Below are positions 9,323 to 16,875 of a DNA stretch of 44,924 nt, piece by piece. The notes below the pieces were generated by a model. It ran no database searches. It worked only from the letters and a program-made list of their open reading frames with translations, and was not told the origin of the DNA. A program made the translations under genes and the position numbers. The stretch's first letter is position 1. Each line of letters opens with the position of its first letter. Source of the stretch: Oscillospiraceae bacterium (GTDB lineage: Bacteria > Bacillota_A > Clostridia > Oscillospirales > Oscillospiraceae); the NCBI GenBank assembly GCA_017398105.1, contig JAFQHF010000196.1, positions 1-44,924 of the forward strand, read 5' to 3'.

Positions 9323-10312
9323 TTATTTGTATCTTTGGATAATCATGTCAATGTATTCCTGATTGTGGTCATAGCTCAGTCTGCGATCAATTCGATACAT
9401 ATAAAGAAAATTAGGTTCCTTCTCAATTAGTTCGAGGATCTTTTCCGGACTTAATCCACATTCTAGCATATATGCAAGGCACCCCACAGGATCAGAGTAG
9501 TAACCCCAATAAATCCACTGGTTTGTCTCTGCATCCATGCGGATCACCTTTATGCCAAATTCCTCGCCCAGCAACTCCAGAATAGCGGCCGTTCTGGATT
9601 TGATTCTTTCTTCCACACCGAAAAGGACGCCTCTGCAGAAAATTTTCCAGGAAAGGTCATTGTCGGAAAACGTCGCTTTCAGATAATCGGCGACATCATA
9701 TACCGCATCTGTGGTAAGCGCCAGCCACTGTGCATCCTTGTCAAAAAGAGCATCGACAGTCTCTTTGGTACAGTCAAAGCATTCCATAACTGCGTTTTTT
9801 GCCGACTGCCACTGGTCACAGGGAATTCGCAAATAACGATCAATTGTGTAATCATTCAGGTCTGAGGATTTCGGATTTTTGCAAATAATTCTTTGGGCTT
9901 CTTTCAGCGTTTCCAGCATATCGTTTGCCGGAAGCACCCCATACTGTTCCTGACCTTGATCCTCAAACTTTGTGCGACAATATTCTGCATATGAATCTGC
10001 CTGGTTCATATTTAATCCACAGGACCATAATACTTCTTTTAATTCTATCAAAAACGCTTCGCTCAAATGTTTTTCTTCTGTCTCTACGATAACAGCACAA
10101 GAGAGAATGTTCTCAACCTCTGCAATGCGGCCCAGGAGTTTATGCTGCTCACACTTGGCTGCATCATATTCTGAATTATTTTCCAGATCACCGTATTTCA
10201 TTGCTTCAGCAATCATTGCTTCCACTTCGCGGGTTCGGGTTGTTTTCATATAGTTGAGTTCCCGTTCCAGGTTGGCTTTCCTCCGTTTTGAGATTTTATA
10301 GGTGTTATTCAT
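9323..10312 (-). CDS. GreA N-terminal-domain protein with unknown C-terminal domain
   Basis: 329 residues. Residues about 13-80 resemble the antiparallel coiled coil of transcript-cleavage factor GreA: LERELNYMKTTRTREV, then YGDLENNSEYDAAK and LGRIAEVENIL. In GreA the tip carries two acidic residues that enter the RNA polymerase secondary channel. Here Asp42 is kept, the second position reads Asn45 with Glu44 beside it. The GreA C-terminal FKBP-like domain is absent; instead about 245 residues of an unrecognised, mostly helical domain follow (CFDCTKETVDALFDKDAQ, WIYWGYYSDPVGCLAYML). It is the last gene of the minus-strand operon, after the sigma region-4 gene. The ATG at 10312 has a distant AAGGGG. 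Inference: it docks in RNA polymerase and delivers or senses something through its second domain. The GreA match is confident, the role is not. Confidence 0.7.
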   Translation of the reverse strand: MNNTYKISKRRKANLERELNYMKTTRTREVEAMIAEAMKYGDLENNSEYDAAKCEQHKLLGRIAEVENILSCAVIVETEEKHLSEAFLIELKEVLWSCGLNMNQADSYAEYCRTKFEDQGQEQYGVLPANDMLETLKEAQRIICKNPKSSDLNDYTIDRYLRIPCDQWQSAKNAVMECFDCTKETVDALFDKDAQWLALTTDAVYDVADYLKATFSDNDLSWKIFCRGVLFGVEERIKSRTAAILELLGEEFGIKVIRMDAETNQWIYWGYYSDPVGCLAYMLECGLSPEKILELIEKEPNFLYMYRIDRRLSYDHNQEYIDMIIQRYK

Positions 10313-10404
10313 AAATAGCCATGTCCCCTTTCTCTGCTAAGGATGGGTTGCCTGTATTATATCATCCCACAAAAGAGATGTTCATGATTGTCTGTTAGCA
10401 GTCG

Positions 10405-10791
10405 TTAACTATAGAAATCGCGAATAGGTTTTGTAAGCCGTTTCGGTCGGCGAAATCTCCTCATGAACTTATTCTCAATCTGGCGAACACGTTCCCTTGT
10501 TATACCAAGTTCCTCCGCAACTTCCTGTAACATCATAGGCTCACCGGATACAAACCCCAATCGCATCAAAATGAGTTTTTGCTGCTCTGCATTGTCCATC
10601 ATATTCAGGCTTTCGAAGAACCGTTCCGTCACTTGCGCAGACTTCAGCAGCTCTTTAGGAAAGGATTCCAGTGTTTTTCCATACGCATTATAAAGAATGT
10701 TTTGAATTTCAGGATCAAGACGGGAAATATATTCCTGAAGTGCCATCTTTTCAATGATTTCATTTTCCTGGTCAATGACTAGCTGTTCCAT
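10405..10791 (-). CDS. Sigma-70 region 4-only protein
   Basis: 128 residues from an ATG with AAGGAG 10 bases upstream; a longer start at 10821 lacks a binding site. The C-terminal half is a sigma region 4: LILMRLGF, then LQEVAEELGITRERVRQIEN and KFMRRFRRPKR, the -35-recognition helix-turn-helix. There is no region 2, so it cannot recognise a -10 element or melt DNA alone. The first 60 residues are acidic and helical and match nothing I recognise. Known parallels are split sigma systems (SigO/RsoA in Bacillus) and phage region-4-like activators. It sits between the WG-repeat gene and the GreA-fusion gene, and the element also has a full sigma factor at 20820. It could be a co-sigma, a competitor or an ordinary HTH regulator. 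Confidence 0.8.
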   Translation of the reverse strand: MEQLVIDQENEIIEKMALQEYISRLDPEIQNILYNAYGKTLESFPKELLKSAQVTERFFESLNMMDNAEQQKLILMRLGFVSGEPMMLQEVAEELGITRERVRQIENKFMRRFRRPKRLTKPIRDFYS

Positions 10792-10923
10792 TATCGAGAT
10801 TCTCCTTTTCTGCTGTGCCATCGATAAAGCTGACAGGGCTGATAGCAGTTGCCCTCCTCATATTGACGCAATGGCGAAGAACTCCTGAAAAATTACTCTG
10901 AGTACGCTGCTTTACTTTCTGTT

Positions 10924-12213
10924 TCAGATTTTCAAATAGCTCCAACATTTTCCATCACACACCCTAATTGCACCGGTGTTTTCTTCAATCTCCAGCTGTT
11001 CCCAACAACAGGGGGTTATTTCCTTGTATTCCCGGTCCATAAGACCATAGCGAACAATCCATTCTTTTCGTTTGCCCTGCTCATCTAAAACAGCCTCCGA
11101 ATGTTCCATCAAAACATAGTCATCCCTTACAGTCAGCCGCAGCTTTCTGAGTATGGAATCCTTATTTCTTTTCAGCAGTTGGATTCCTCTTCCGTACCAT
11201 TCATGTTTCAGATATTCTCGTAAAATGGATTCCGGGTAAACCATAAAAAGGTAACCGTCACTATATTCCCGAAACCAATTCCACTCATAGGGAATGACCA
11301 ACTCTCCGGAACGGGAAATACCGCCCCATTTTCTCTCATAATCATTGGTAATATTAATCACAAGAGCCAGTCCATGACAAAATTCTCTTGCATCGGTCCA
11401 CTGGCAGGGAATCACAAGCCGGGCATTTCTGTCAATGTATCCCCATCTCCCGTTCTTCTTTACTCTTACCAGACCATCTGCAATATGCGAAATTTCCTCC
11501 CATTCAGAAAAAATCAGTTTTTTGGCTACACTGTCTGTGTTGTTCTCTTTTCCTGTTGACCCGGAGGCGGGATACGTATACAGCTGTCTGATATCCATCA
11601 CTTCGGCAGGCGAAATGATTGTGTTAAATTCAGAATCAATGAACCTGAAGGCTCCGTTGTGCCAAGCCGGAGAGATATCCTTCTCAAAAAGAACAGCCCG
11701 CAGTTTGTCATATGCGTCATCGGGAAGCTGGTTGCCTTCCCGATCATACAGGAACGTTTTTCCGCCCTTGCCTGCCAATATCATATTTTCATTTGTAACT
11801 GCAATAGCATCCCATTCGATATCCAGAATTTTCTTGCCGTTGATGTTGCACAAACCATAAAGGTTATTTTCCTCAAACCGTATCCAGTTATTATCCAGAA
11901 TCCTTATATCGCCCGGATCTGCTTTTATAATCTGATTTCCGTGCTTATCATATACACCGTGGAATTTATTCTTCCACACCAGCCAGCAATCAGAGCCGAG
12001 CCTCGTCACAGAGTCCCATTCTGCTTTTAATATCGGCTTTCCGTGATCATCATATATTCCGGAGTATCTTCCTTTTGTTACCTCCCAATAACCAGCACCG
12101 TATCCGACAATCCAATCCCAGCAGCAAGGGATCACTTCCCGGCCATACTCGTCTTCAACTCCCCATTTTCCGGCTTTTTCAACTTCACAGTTTCCGGCTC
12201 TGATATTTTCCAT
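10924..12213 (-). CDS. WG-repeat protein
   Basis: 429 residues; the ATG at 12213 has AAGGA 9 bases upstream. The chain is built from repeats of the WG/KWGxxD type: KAGKWGVEDEYGREVIPCCW, RYSGIYDDHGKPIL, KFHGVYDKHGNQII, NLYGLCNINGKKIL, KNGRWGYIDRNARLVIPCQW. These form beta-propeller-like ligand or protein-binding folds in the WG_beta_rep family. No signal peptide or membrane segment, so it is probably cytoplasmic. The last third (IQLLKRNKDSILRKLRL) is less clearly repetitive and ends in a final CCWEQLE repeat. It lies in the same-strand series after the DUF1294-like gene, separated by about 200 bp. WG proteins occur in many mobile islands without known activity; a binding or scaffold role in the NERD operon is only inferred. 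Confidence 0.75.
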   Translation of the reverse strand: MENIRAGNCEVEKAGKWGVEDEYGREVIPCCWDWIVGYGAGYWEVTKGRYSGIYDDHGKPILKAEWDSVTRLGSDCWLVWKNKFHGVYDKHGNQIIKADPGDIRILDNNWIRFEENNLYGLCNINGKKILDIEWDAIAVTNENMILAGKGGKTFLYDREGNQLPDDAYDKLRAVLFEKDISPAWHNGAFRFIDSEFNTIISPAEVMDIRQLYTYPASGSTGKENNTDSVAKKLIFSEWEEISHIADGLVRVKKNGRWGYIDRNARLVIPCQWTDAREFCHGLALVINITNDYERKWGGISRSGELVIPYEWNWFREYSDGYLFMVYPESILREYLKHEWYGRGIQLLKRNKDSILRKLRLTVRDDYVLMEHSEAVLDEQGKRKEWIVRYGLMDREYKEITPCCWEQLEIEENTGAIRVCDGKCWSYLKI

Positions 12214-12409
12214 GTTGCATAATCCTTTCGTCTCTCTTCGTGTTTTTAAATATAGGCAACAGTAGTAGATACGCATTCAAATTCTTCATTGCTAATGACC
12301 AATACTTAACAGCAAACAAAAATATAGTTCACCGTCGGACATCTTCAAGGTTACTCATGTATGTATCCCTGATGTATTGTGTTACGCATCCTGAATACCG
12401 TACTCACTG

Positions 12410-12676
12410 TCAGAAATTCATAAACAGAAATTCCTCTATCAGATTCTGAAGCAAAAGCACCTGTATGATGCCTGCTAGGAAAGCAACCGTTCTTTGCGTT
12501 TCCCGTTTGCGCAGATAGGCAAAAAATAGTCCGATCCAGCTGCCGATTCCTCCAAAACAAAAGATAAGCACCCATATCAGCCAATCCAGTTCCCTGTGCA
12601 TTCTTTTGTTCCAGAAGACCACGAGAATTGCCATGAAGTTTATCCAGATAAACAGATCATATGCCCAAAGCCTCAT
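12410..12676 (-). CDS. Small DUF1294-like membrane protein (copy 3)
   Basis: 88 residues from the ATG at 12676, which has AAGGAG 7 bases upstream; longer starts overlap the preceding gene and lack a site. Three hydrophobic segments are visible: YDLFIWINFMAILVVFW, LIWVLIFCFGGIGSWIGLFF and LAGIIQVLLLQNL. It resembles the two better DUF1294-like copies at 14811 and 15597: same length, the leading DLYIWINF-like segment, a central GGIGS, and a charged loop after the second segment (LRKRETQ in place of RHRTRS). It follows the NERD A gene, as each relative neighbours a NERD-type gene. Function of the family is unknown. Confidence 0.65.
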   Translation of the reverse strand: MRLWAYDLFIWINFMAILVVFWNKRMHRELDWLIWVLIFCFGGIGSWIGLFFAYLRKRETQRTVAFLAGIIQVLLLQNLIEEFLFMNF

Positions 12677-12698
12677 AACCGTACTCCTTTCCGTTGTC

Positions 12699-12720
12699 TG
12701 CATGACCTGGAGGTCATGCA
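12699..12720. other. Perfect inverted repeat at the end of NERD A
   Basis: TGCATGACCT, GG, AGGTCATGCA: a 10-bp perfect stem with a 2-base gap, overlapping the last codons and stop of the NERD A gene. There is no T-tract, so it is less likely a terminator than a protein site, an RNA processing site or chance. Confidence 0.4.
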
Positions 12721-13751
12721 CGTTCATAGCTGTGCGCTACCAGAGCATCCAGGGCATCGATGGTGCGGAAAAACGCATTCTCTGTACATCTGACATCCTC
12801 GTCCGCATATGCAAACAGTTCCTTTCTGTCACGGTAGATAAAGATCGGACACTCACGGACAAGACCGGCACGGTCTGTCAGTTCCAGACGCGTTTTTGGA
12901 TTGACAAAGAACACGCAGCGCTGCACCGGTATACGGATTCCCTGTTCATGCAGGAAACCTTTCATCCGCCATTCGTGCTTTTCCACCTGTGTTACAGGAT
13001 TGTATTTTGCCTGTCCATTATGAAGCAGCTTTTCAGAAGAAATGTCGCCCGAAAGCGTTCCGACATAGTTCTTGACTTCTACGATCGTAACCCCAAAAGG
13101 CGTAACCAGTACCAAATCCGATTCAGAATCCCGTCCGCGGTAAGGAATCCGCAGATTGGTATAGATATGGCAGCAATCATCCAGTTTGCGCAAAACAGAA
13201 AGCGCCTTTCTTTCTCCATCCAGACCAACCTTGATTTTTCGTCCTTCGTTGCTGTCCGGAGTAACAATCCGCGTCGTATGTTTTGTTTCATAACGGACGG
13301 CCAATGCAAAGATGGTCAGAAGCAGAGGAAATGCATACAGGGAAATATGTATAATCGACTGCGAAAAGGTATAGAGCATAATCAGCCCGAAGGGCAATGC
13401 CAGCAACGAAAACAAAAAGCTTAAAAAATTTGTAAAGTGATTACGCAGAATATAATAGAGCATGCCCAAAAACAGCACCAGGCCAACCAGTGACTGGGTA
13501 AGATTGGTATGCAGTGCCATAATGGGTTTCGCCAGAAGATTTGCAATGAAGAACGGAATCTTCTCCCGGAGCTCCAGTGGTATATGGGGATTACAGAGAA
13601 AAAACAGGAATACCGGAAGGGAAATGACCATCACCACCAAGCAAAGCCTGTTGCCTGCGGGGCTGTGAAGAAAGCGATCAAACGTAGAGTTGTAGCGAAC
13701 TTTTTCGTATTTTGCTCTCAGATCGTTTCGCGCTTCATGGATATGTGCCAT
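12714..13751 (-). CDS. Membrane-anchored NERD nuclease-domain protein A
   Basis: 345 residues; ATG with AGGAGG 7 bases upstream. A short basic N-terminus (MAHIHEARNDLRAKYEKVRY) precedes about four hydrophobic segments in residues 30-150. A cytoplasmic NERD (nuclease-related) domain covers about 170-300: GLDGERKALSVLRKL, YTNLRIPYRGRDSESDLVLV, then VTIVEVKNYVGTLSGD, giving the Asp and Glu-x-Lys of a restriction-endonuclease-like core, intact. The tail is CPIFIYRDRKELFAY. It is one of three full NERD paralogues plus a NERD-less relative in this operon, all with the same N-terminal layout. NERD domains are proposed to act on DNA or RNA; substrate and trigger unknown. Confidence 0.85.
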   Translation of the reverse strand: MAHIHEARNDLRAKYEKVRYNSTFDRFLHSPAGNRLCLVVMVISLPVFLFFLCNPHIPLELREKIPFFIANLLAKPIMALHTNLTQSLVGLVLFLGMLYYILRNHFTNFLSFLFSLLALPFGLIMLYTFSQSIIHISLYAFPLLLTIFALAVRYETKHTTRIVTPDSNEGRKIKVGLDGERKALSVLRKLDDCCHIYTNLRIPYRGRDSESDLVLVTPFGVTIVEVKNYVGTLSGDISSEKLLHNGQAKYNPVTQVEKHEWRMKGFLHEQGIRIPVQRCVFFVNPKTRLELTDRAGLVRECPIFIYRDRKELFAYADEDVRCTENAFFRTIDALDALVAHSYERA

Positions 13752-13809
13752 AGCATTGCCTCCTTCGTGAACAGTCTGCGGCCAAACGAAAACTTCCGGC
13801 CCTTTTGCC

Positions 13810-14724
13810 TTAACTGCCTGGATTCTCTACCAGTTGATCCAGAAGAAGCAAGACCTTCTGAACCTCCTCATCATTGAGCAGTCTGTAATTATGAGCACGA
13901 AAATAGGTATAAAACCGGTTGGCATCGGATGCCTCGAAAATGGGGCAATCGGCATTGAGATCAGTCTCGCCTCTGATATCCACTTCAGCATCATCATTGC
14001 TGAAGAACACACCGGTATAAACATAATGCCGCAAACCATGCTCCTTTAAATAGGAGGATAGCGCACATGCATGTGTCTGCACTTGCTTGACCGGATTGTA
14101 AAAGGTTTTTTCCCGGAAAATGGTTCCGTGGCGGTATGTTTTCTGGGTCAGGTTCTGATCAGATACATTTCCGCAGATGGTGCCTTTGAGATTTTTAATT
14201 TTTATAGCAAGGATTCGGCTGGGAGAAACCAGGATGATATCCAGATGGCTGCTCTTCTTTTTCCCCTGCCTATCCTTCCAGGGGACAGTTACATTTGTGT
14301 AAACATGACACCAGTCCGGTAAGTTAGAAAGAACAGACAACACCTTTTCTTCACCGTTTACCGCCAACTCCAGAGTTGCCTCTTCGTCGGTCATTCTGCC
14401 ATAATTCTGATTGTGCAATTTAGACACACTTACGAAAATTATGTAGACAAGTAAAATATATACCAAAAATCTACTGATTTTGAGCAGGGGGATTAACAGC
14501 ACCCACAAAAAACCTCCTATAAATGTATCTATTGGGATTATGAGCTCAAGGCAGCTTTCGATCAATCCCTGCAAACTTTTCGGATCGCAGATCCAGTAAA
14601 GCAATGCGATGGAACTAACAACAATTAGAGCCGTAAATGCAATTTTACCCGGTAAAAGTCTGTCATGTTTCAGCTTTTCATATTTGATTTTCAGTTCGTT
14701 TTTAGAGTGATGCATTGTTGCCAT
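13810..14724 (-). CDS. Membrane-anchored NERD-domain protein B (degenerate active site)
   Basis: 304 residues; GGGAGG 8 bases before the ATG. Same plan as its neighbour: basic start (MATMHHSKNELKIKYEKLK), two to three membrane segments (FTALIVVSSIALLYWI, VLLIPLLKISRFLVYILLVYIIF), then a NERD domain (AVNGEEKVLSVLSNLPDW, HLDIILVSPS). The Glu-x-Lys motif is changed: the position read VEVKN in copy A is IKIKN here, so the catalytic Glu is replaced by Lys. It is probably inactive as a nuclease and could be a regulatory or structural partner of the intact copies. About 58 bp separates it from NERD A. Confidence 0.82.
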   Translation of the reverse strand: MATMHHSKNELKIKYEKLKHDRLLPGKIAFTALIVVSSIALLYWICDPKSLQGLIESCLELIIPIDTFIGGFLWVLLIPLLKISRFLVYILLVYIIFVSVSKLHNQNYGRMTDEEATLELAVNGEEKVLSVLSNLPDWCHVYTNVTVPWKDRQGKKKSSHLDIILVSPSRILAIKIKNLKGTICGNVSDQNLTQKTYRHGTIFREKTFYNPVKQVQTHACALSSYLKEHGLRHYVYTGVFFSNDDAEVDIRGETDLNADCPIFEASDANRFYTYFRAHNYRLLNDEEVQKVLLLLDQLVENPGS

Positions 14725-14810
14725 TTTATGATCCTCCCTCTTCTCAATTCACACAATCTATAAATGCTTTCCGGTTTTCGGTGCAGGAAGCCTCACGCAA
14801 GACTTCGGCT

Positions 14811-15059
14811 TCAGCCAATTACCAGTTTCTTAAACAAAAAGAATTGAACAACGGCCAACAGCAACGCAGCACCGGCACCACCACTTCTTGTGCGATGCCG
14901 CAGCAATAAGCAGGCAAGTGCGCTACCCATAGCACCAAACCCTATTGTGAATGACCAGAATGCTCTCTTATATTTTCCCCGATGCTGCTTATCCACACAG
15001 GTTGCCACAAAGGCATAGACATTCATTGCAATATACAAATCGTTGATAAACTCAATCAT
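14811..15059 (-). CDS. Small DUF1294-like membrane protein (copy 2)
   Basis: 82 residues. Its ATG overlaps the stop of the preceding NERD-less gene as ATGA, so translation is coupled. Sequence features match DUF1294: DLYIAMNVYAFVATCVDKQH, then FTIGFGAMGSALACLLLRHR followed by TRSGGA, then a final hydrophobic segment (LLLAVVQFFLF). Three membrane passes are likely. The overlap and repeated pairing suggest that it works together with the NERD-family membrane proteins, perhaps as a small channel or assembly subunit; that is inference. Confidence 0.72.
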   Translation of the reverse strand: MIEFINDLYIAMNVYAFVATCVDKQHRGKYKRAFWSFTIGFGAMGSALACLLLRHRTRSGGAGAALLLAVVQFFLFKKLVIG

Positions 15060-15529
15060 CTGTCCTTCCCTCTTCCTGAACCATGTTTCCCTGCAGAAAG
15101 GATATTGCTGACCTGTCCAATAATGATGAAGATTGGCAGTGCATATGGCGTGATCCGCACTACAGAGGGCAACAGCAGCTGTAACGGCCATGAAATAACG
15201 AGCAGAATCTGAAAGATCGGAAAAAGAATAACCAGCACAAGCATATCCCCTATAATTGTCGAGAATTTTCTACCCCATGTCTGCTGAAAAAATCCCTGAA
15301 TCGGATAATTTCGAAATGTCAAAATATCGCTTAACTCATCCCAATGACCATTGACCCAATCTTTCATTCCTTTGGGAATTTCCGGATGCATTAGCAGATA
15401 CAGCAGCACCCCACAACAAAGAATGATCAGTGCTACAGATGCCACAGTATCCGCAACGAGGTGTTTCCGCTCTTTTGCCTTCTGCAAAAAATTTGTTTTT
15501 CTGCCTGGTGTTTTTTTATAGTTATTCAT
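15056..15529 (-). CDS. Membrane protein, NERD-less relative of the NERD series
   Basis: 157 residues from the ATG at 15529 (GAGGG 7 bases upstream). It repeats the N-terminal half of the NERD proteins: basic start, VASVALIILCCGVLLYLL, MHPEIPKGMKDW (compare NPDIPLNLKYR in NERD C and NPHIPLELREK in NERD A), LVLVILFPIFQILLVI and VVRITPYALPIFIIIGQ, then stops at SAGKHGSGRGKDR where the NERD domain would begin. It is either a truncated copy or a dedicated membrane subunit. The clean 4-bp overlap with the next gene and a good binding site argue for a functional gene. Confidence 0.7.
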   Translation of the reverse strand: MNNYKKTPGRKTNFLQKAKERKHLVADTVASVALIILCCGVLLYLLMHPEIPKGMKDWVNGHWDELSDILTFRNYPIQGFFQQTWGRKFSTIIGDMLVLVILFPIFQILLVISWPLQLLLPSVVRITPYALPIFIIIGQVSNILSAGKHGSGRGKDR

Positions 15530-15596
15530 CTTTATTCCCTCTGCTCCCTGTTTTCGGCTTTTCCTGAAAACAGAGAGGCATAGCCAATCCGTTATT

Positions 15597-15851
15597 TTAC
15601 AGAAGAAGCTTAAACAGCACAAATTGTATCAGTGCAAACTTAAGTACCCTGTACGCCGCTCCGCTCCTAGTCCGGTGCCGGACCAGGAAGCAGGCAAGAG
15701 CTGCGCCAACACCGCCAAAGGCATAGGTAACGAACCAGAACCATTCTTCATACCGTCCCCGCTTCCACTTATCGAAGCAGACGACCCAAAATGCCACAAA
15801 ATTGATCCAGATATAGAGGTCTCTTAGGAATTCAAGCAAAAAATCCAGCAT
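15597..15851 (-). CDS. Small DUF1294-like membrane protein (copy 1)
   Basis: 84 residues; AAGGAG lies 8 bases before the ATG, 23 bp after the NERD C stop. It shows the DUF1294 pattern best of the three copies: LRDLYIWINFVAFWVVCFDK, then AFGGVGAALACFLVRHRTRS and a C-terminal hydrophobic segment. About three membrane spans. Function unknown. Confidence 0.75.
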   Translation of the reverse strand: MLDFLLEFLRDLYIWINFVAFWVVCFDKWKRGRYEEWFWFVTYAFGGVGAALACFLVRHRTRSGAAYRVLKFALIQFVLFKLLL

Positions 15852-15874
15852 TTGCAGTTCTCCTTCTCTGCTGC

Positions 15875-16840
15875 TTACCGCAGCTGTTCCAACGCATCCA
15901 CGATCCGGTCAATCTGATCCTGGTGCAGCACTTGCTTTCCGGAATCCACATAGTCATACAGGTCTTCCAAATCTTCCAGCGAAAACACGGGACAGTACCG
16001 GGATATGATGCCGTTGCTGTCCAACAGCATACAGGCAAAGTCCTCGTGGTTGAAAAACACGCATTTGCGCACATTGGCACGGATGCCGTTTTTCTTCAGA
16101 TAATTGCTGAGGGACTGGGCATGGGTCCTTACCTGCTTGACCGGGTTGTAGAACGTATCATCCTGATAGGTTCCGTTCCTGTTATACTTTCTGTGAATAA
16201 GGTGGTGATCCGCAGAATCACCATGCACAGAGCCTCTGTAGTATTTTACCTCCACGACGGTAACACCACTGGGAGATACGGTAATGATGTCCGCCTCACT
16301 GGTCTTCGCTTCCCCAAATTCATCATATTCCTCTCTTGGAATGATCAGATTCGTGAAAATATGGCAGTCGTCACTGAGATTCTTCATCAGGTTCAGCGCC
16401 TTTTCCTCGCCGTAAATTCCGCCGTCCAGGATTTGTGCTTCTCTGCCTGCGTATCCAAACCCTAAAGTAATCGGATCATTTAACTGCCAAACGATAATAA
16501 ATACCGGAACCGCATAGACCGTAATTCGGACTACCGAACCCATTATATTTTCAAGAAGCGGCATGATGATTCCCAGAAAGAGCCGAACCGGCAATGTCAA
16601 CATCATCAGCGGACCGTCGTATTCCGTGATTTTCTGTCTCCATTCCTCCCATACCTCCGGTGTCCGGTACTTCAGATTCAGCGGAATATCGGGGTTGAAC
16701 AGCAGGTAAAGCAGTGCAACAGAACTAACACCGATCAGCACCAGCGGTATGATATCCATTTCTGCAAGTCGGTTTCGAACGGAAAGCAGGCTGTTGCGTT
16801 TATATTTCAGATGATTTTTACCTCTGTGAATTATAGCCAT
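15875..16840 (-). CDS. Membrane-anchored NERD nuclease-domain protein C
   Basis: 321 residues. The ATG at 16840 is chosen because it has GGGAGGT upstream and aligns with the starts of the paralogues (MAIIHRGKNHLKYKRN); a longer open frame upstream overlaps the Sel1/HEPN gene and is not homologous. Membrane segments include IIPLVLIGVSSVALLYLLF and VVRITVYAVPVFIIVWQ. The NERD domain reads GIYGEEKALNLMKNL, SEADIITVSPSGVTVVEVKY, YRGSVHGD, with intact Asp and Glu-x-Lys. It is the second gene of the operon, 35 bp after the Sel1/HEPN stop. Confidence 0.85.
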   Translation of the reverse strand: MAIIHRGKNHLKYKRNSLLSVRNRLAEMDIIPLVLIGVSSVALLYLLFNPDIPLNLKYRTPEVWEEWRQKITEYDGPLMMLTLPVRLFLGIIMPLLENIMGSVVRITVYAVPVFIIVWQLNDPITLGFGYAGREAQILDGGIYGEEKALNLMKNLSDDCHIFTNLIIPREEYDEFGEAKTSEADIITVSPSGVTVVEVKYYRGSVHGDSADHHLIHRKYNRNGTYQDDTFYNPVKQVRTHAQSLSNYLKKNGIRANVRKCVFFNHEDFACMLLDSNGIISRYCPVFSLEDLEDLYDYVDSGKQVLHQDQIDRIVDALEQLR

Positions 16841-16875
16841 AGTGTATACCTCCCTGTTCTGCTGCAGCGGCGACA

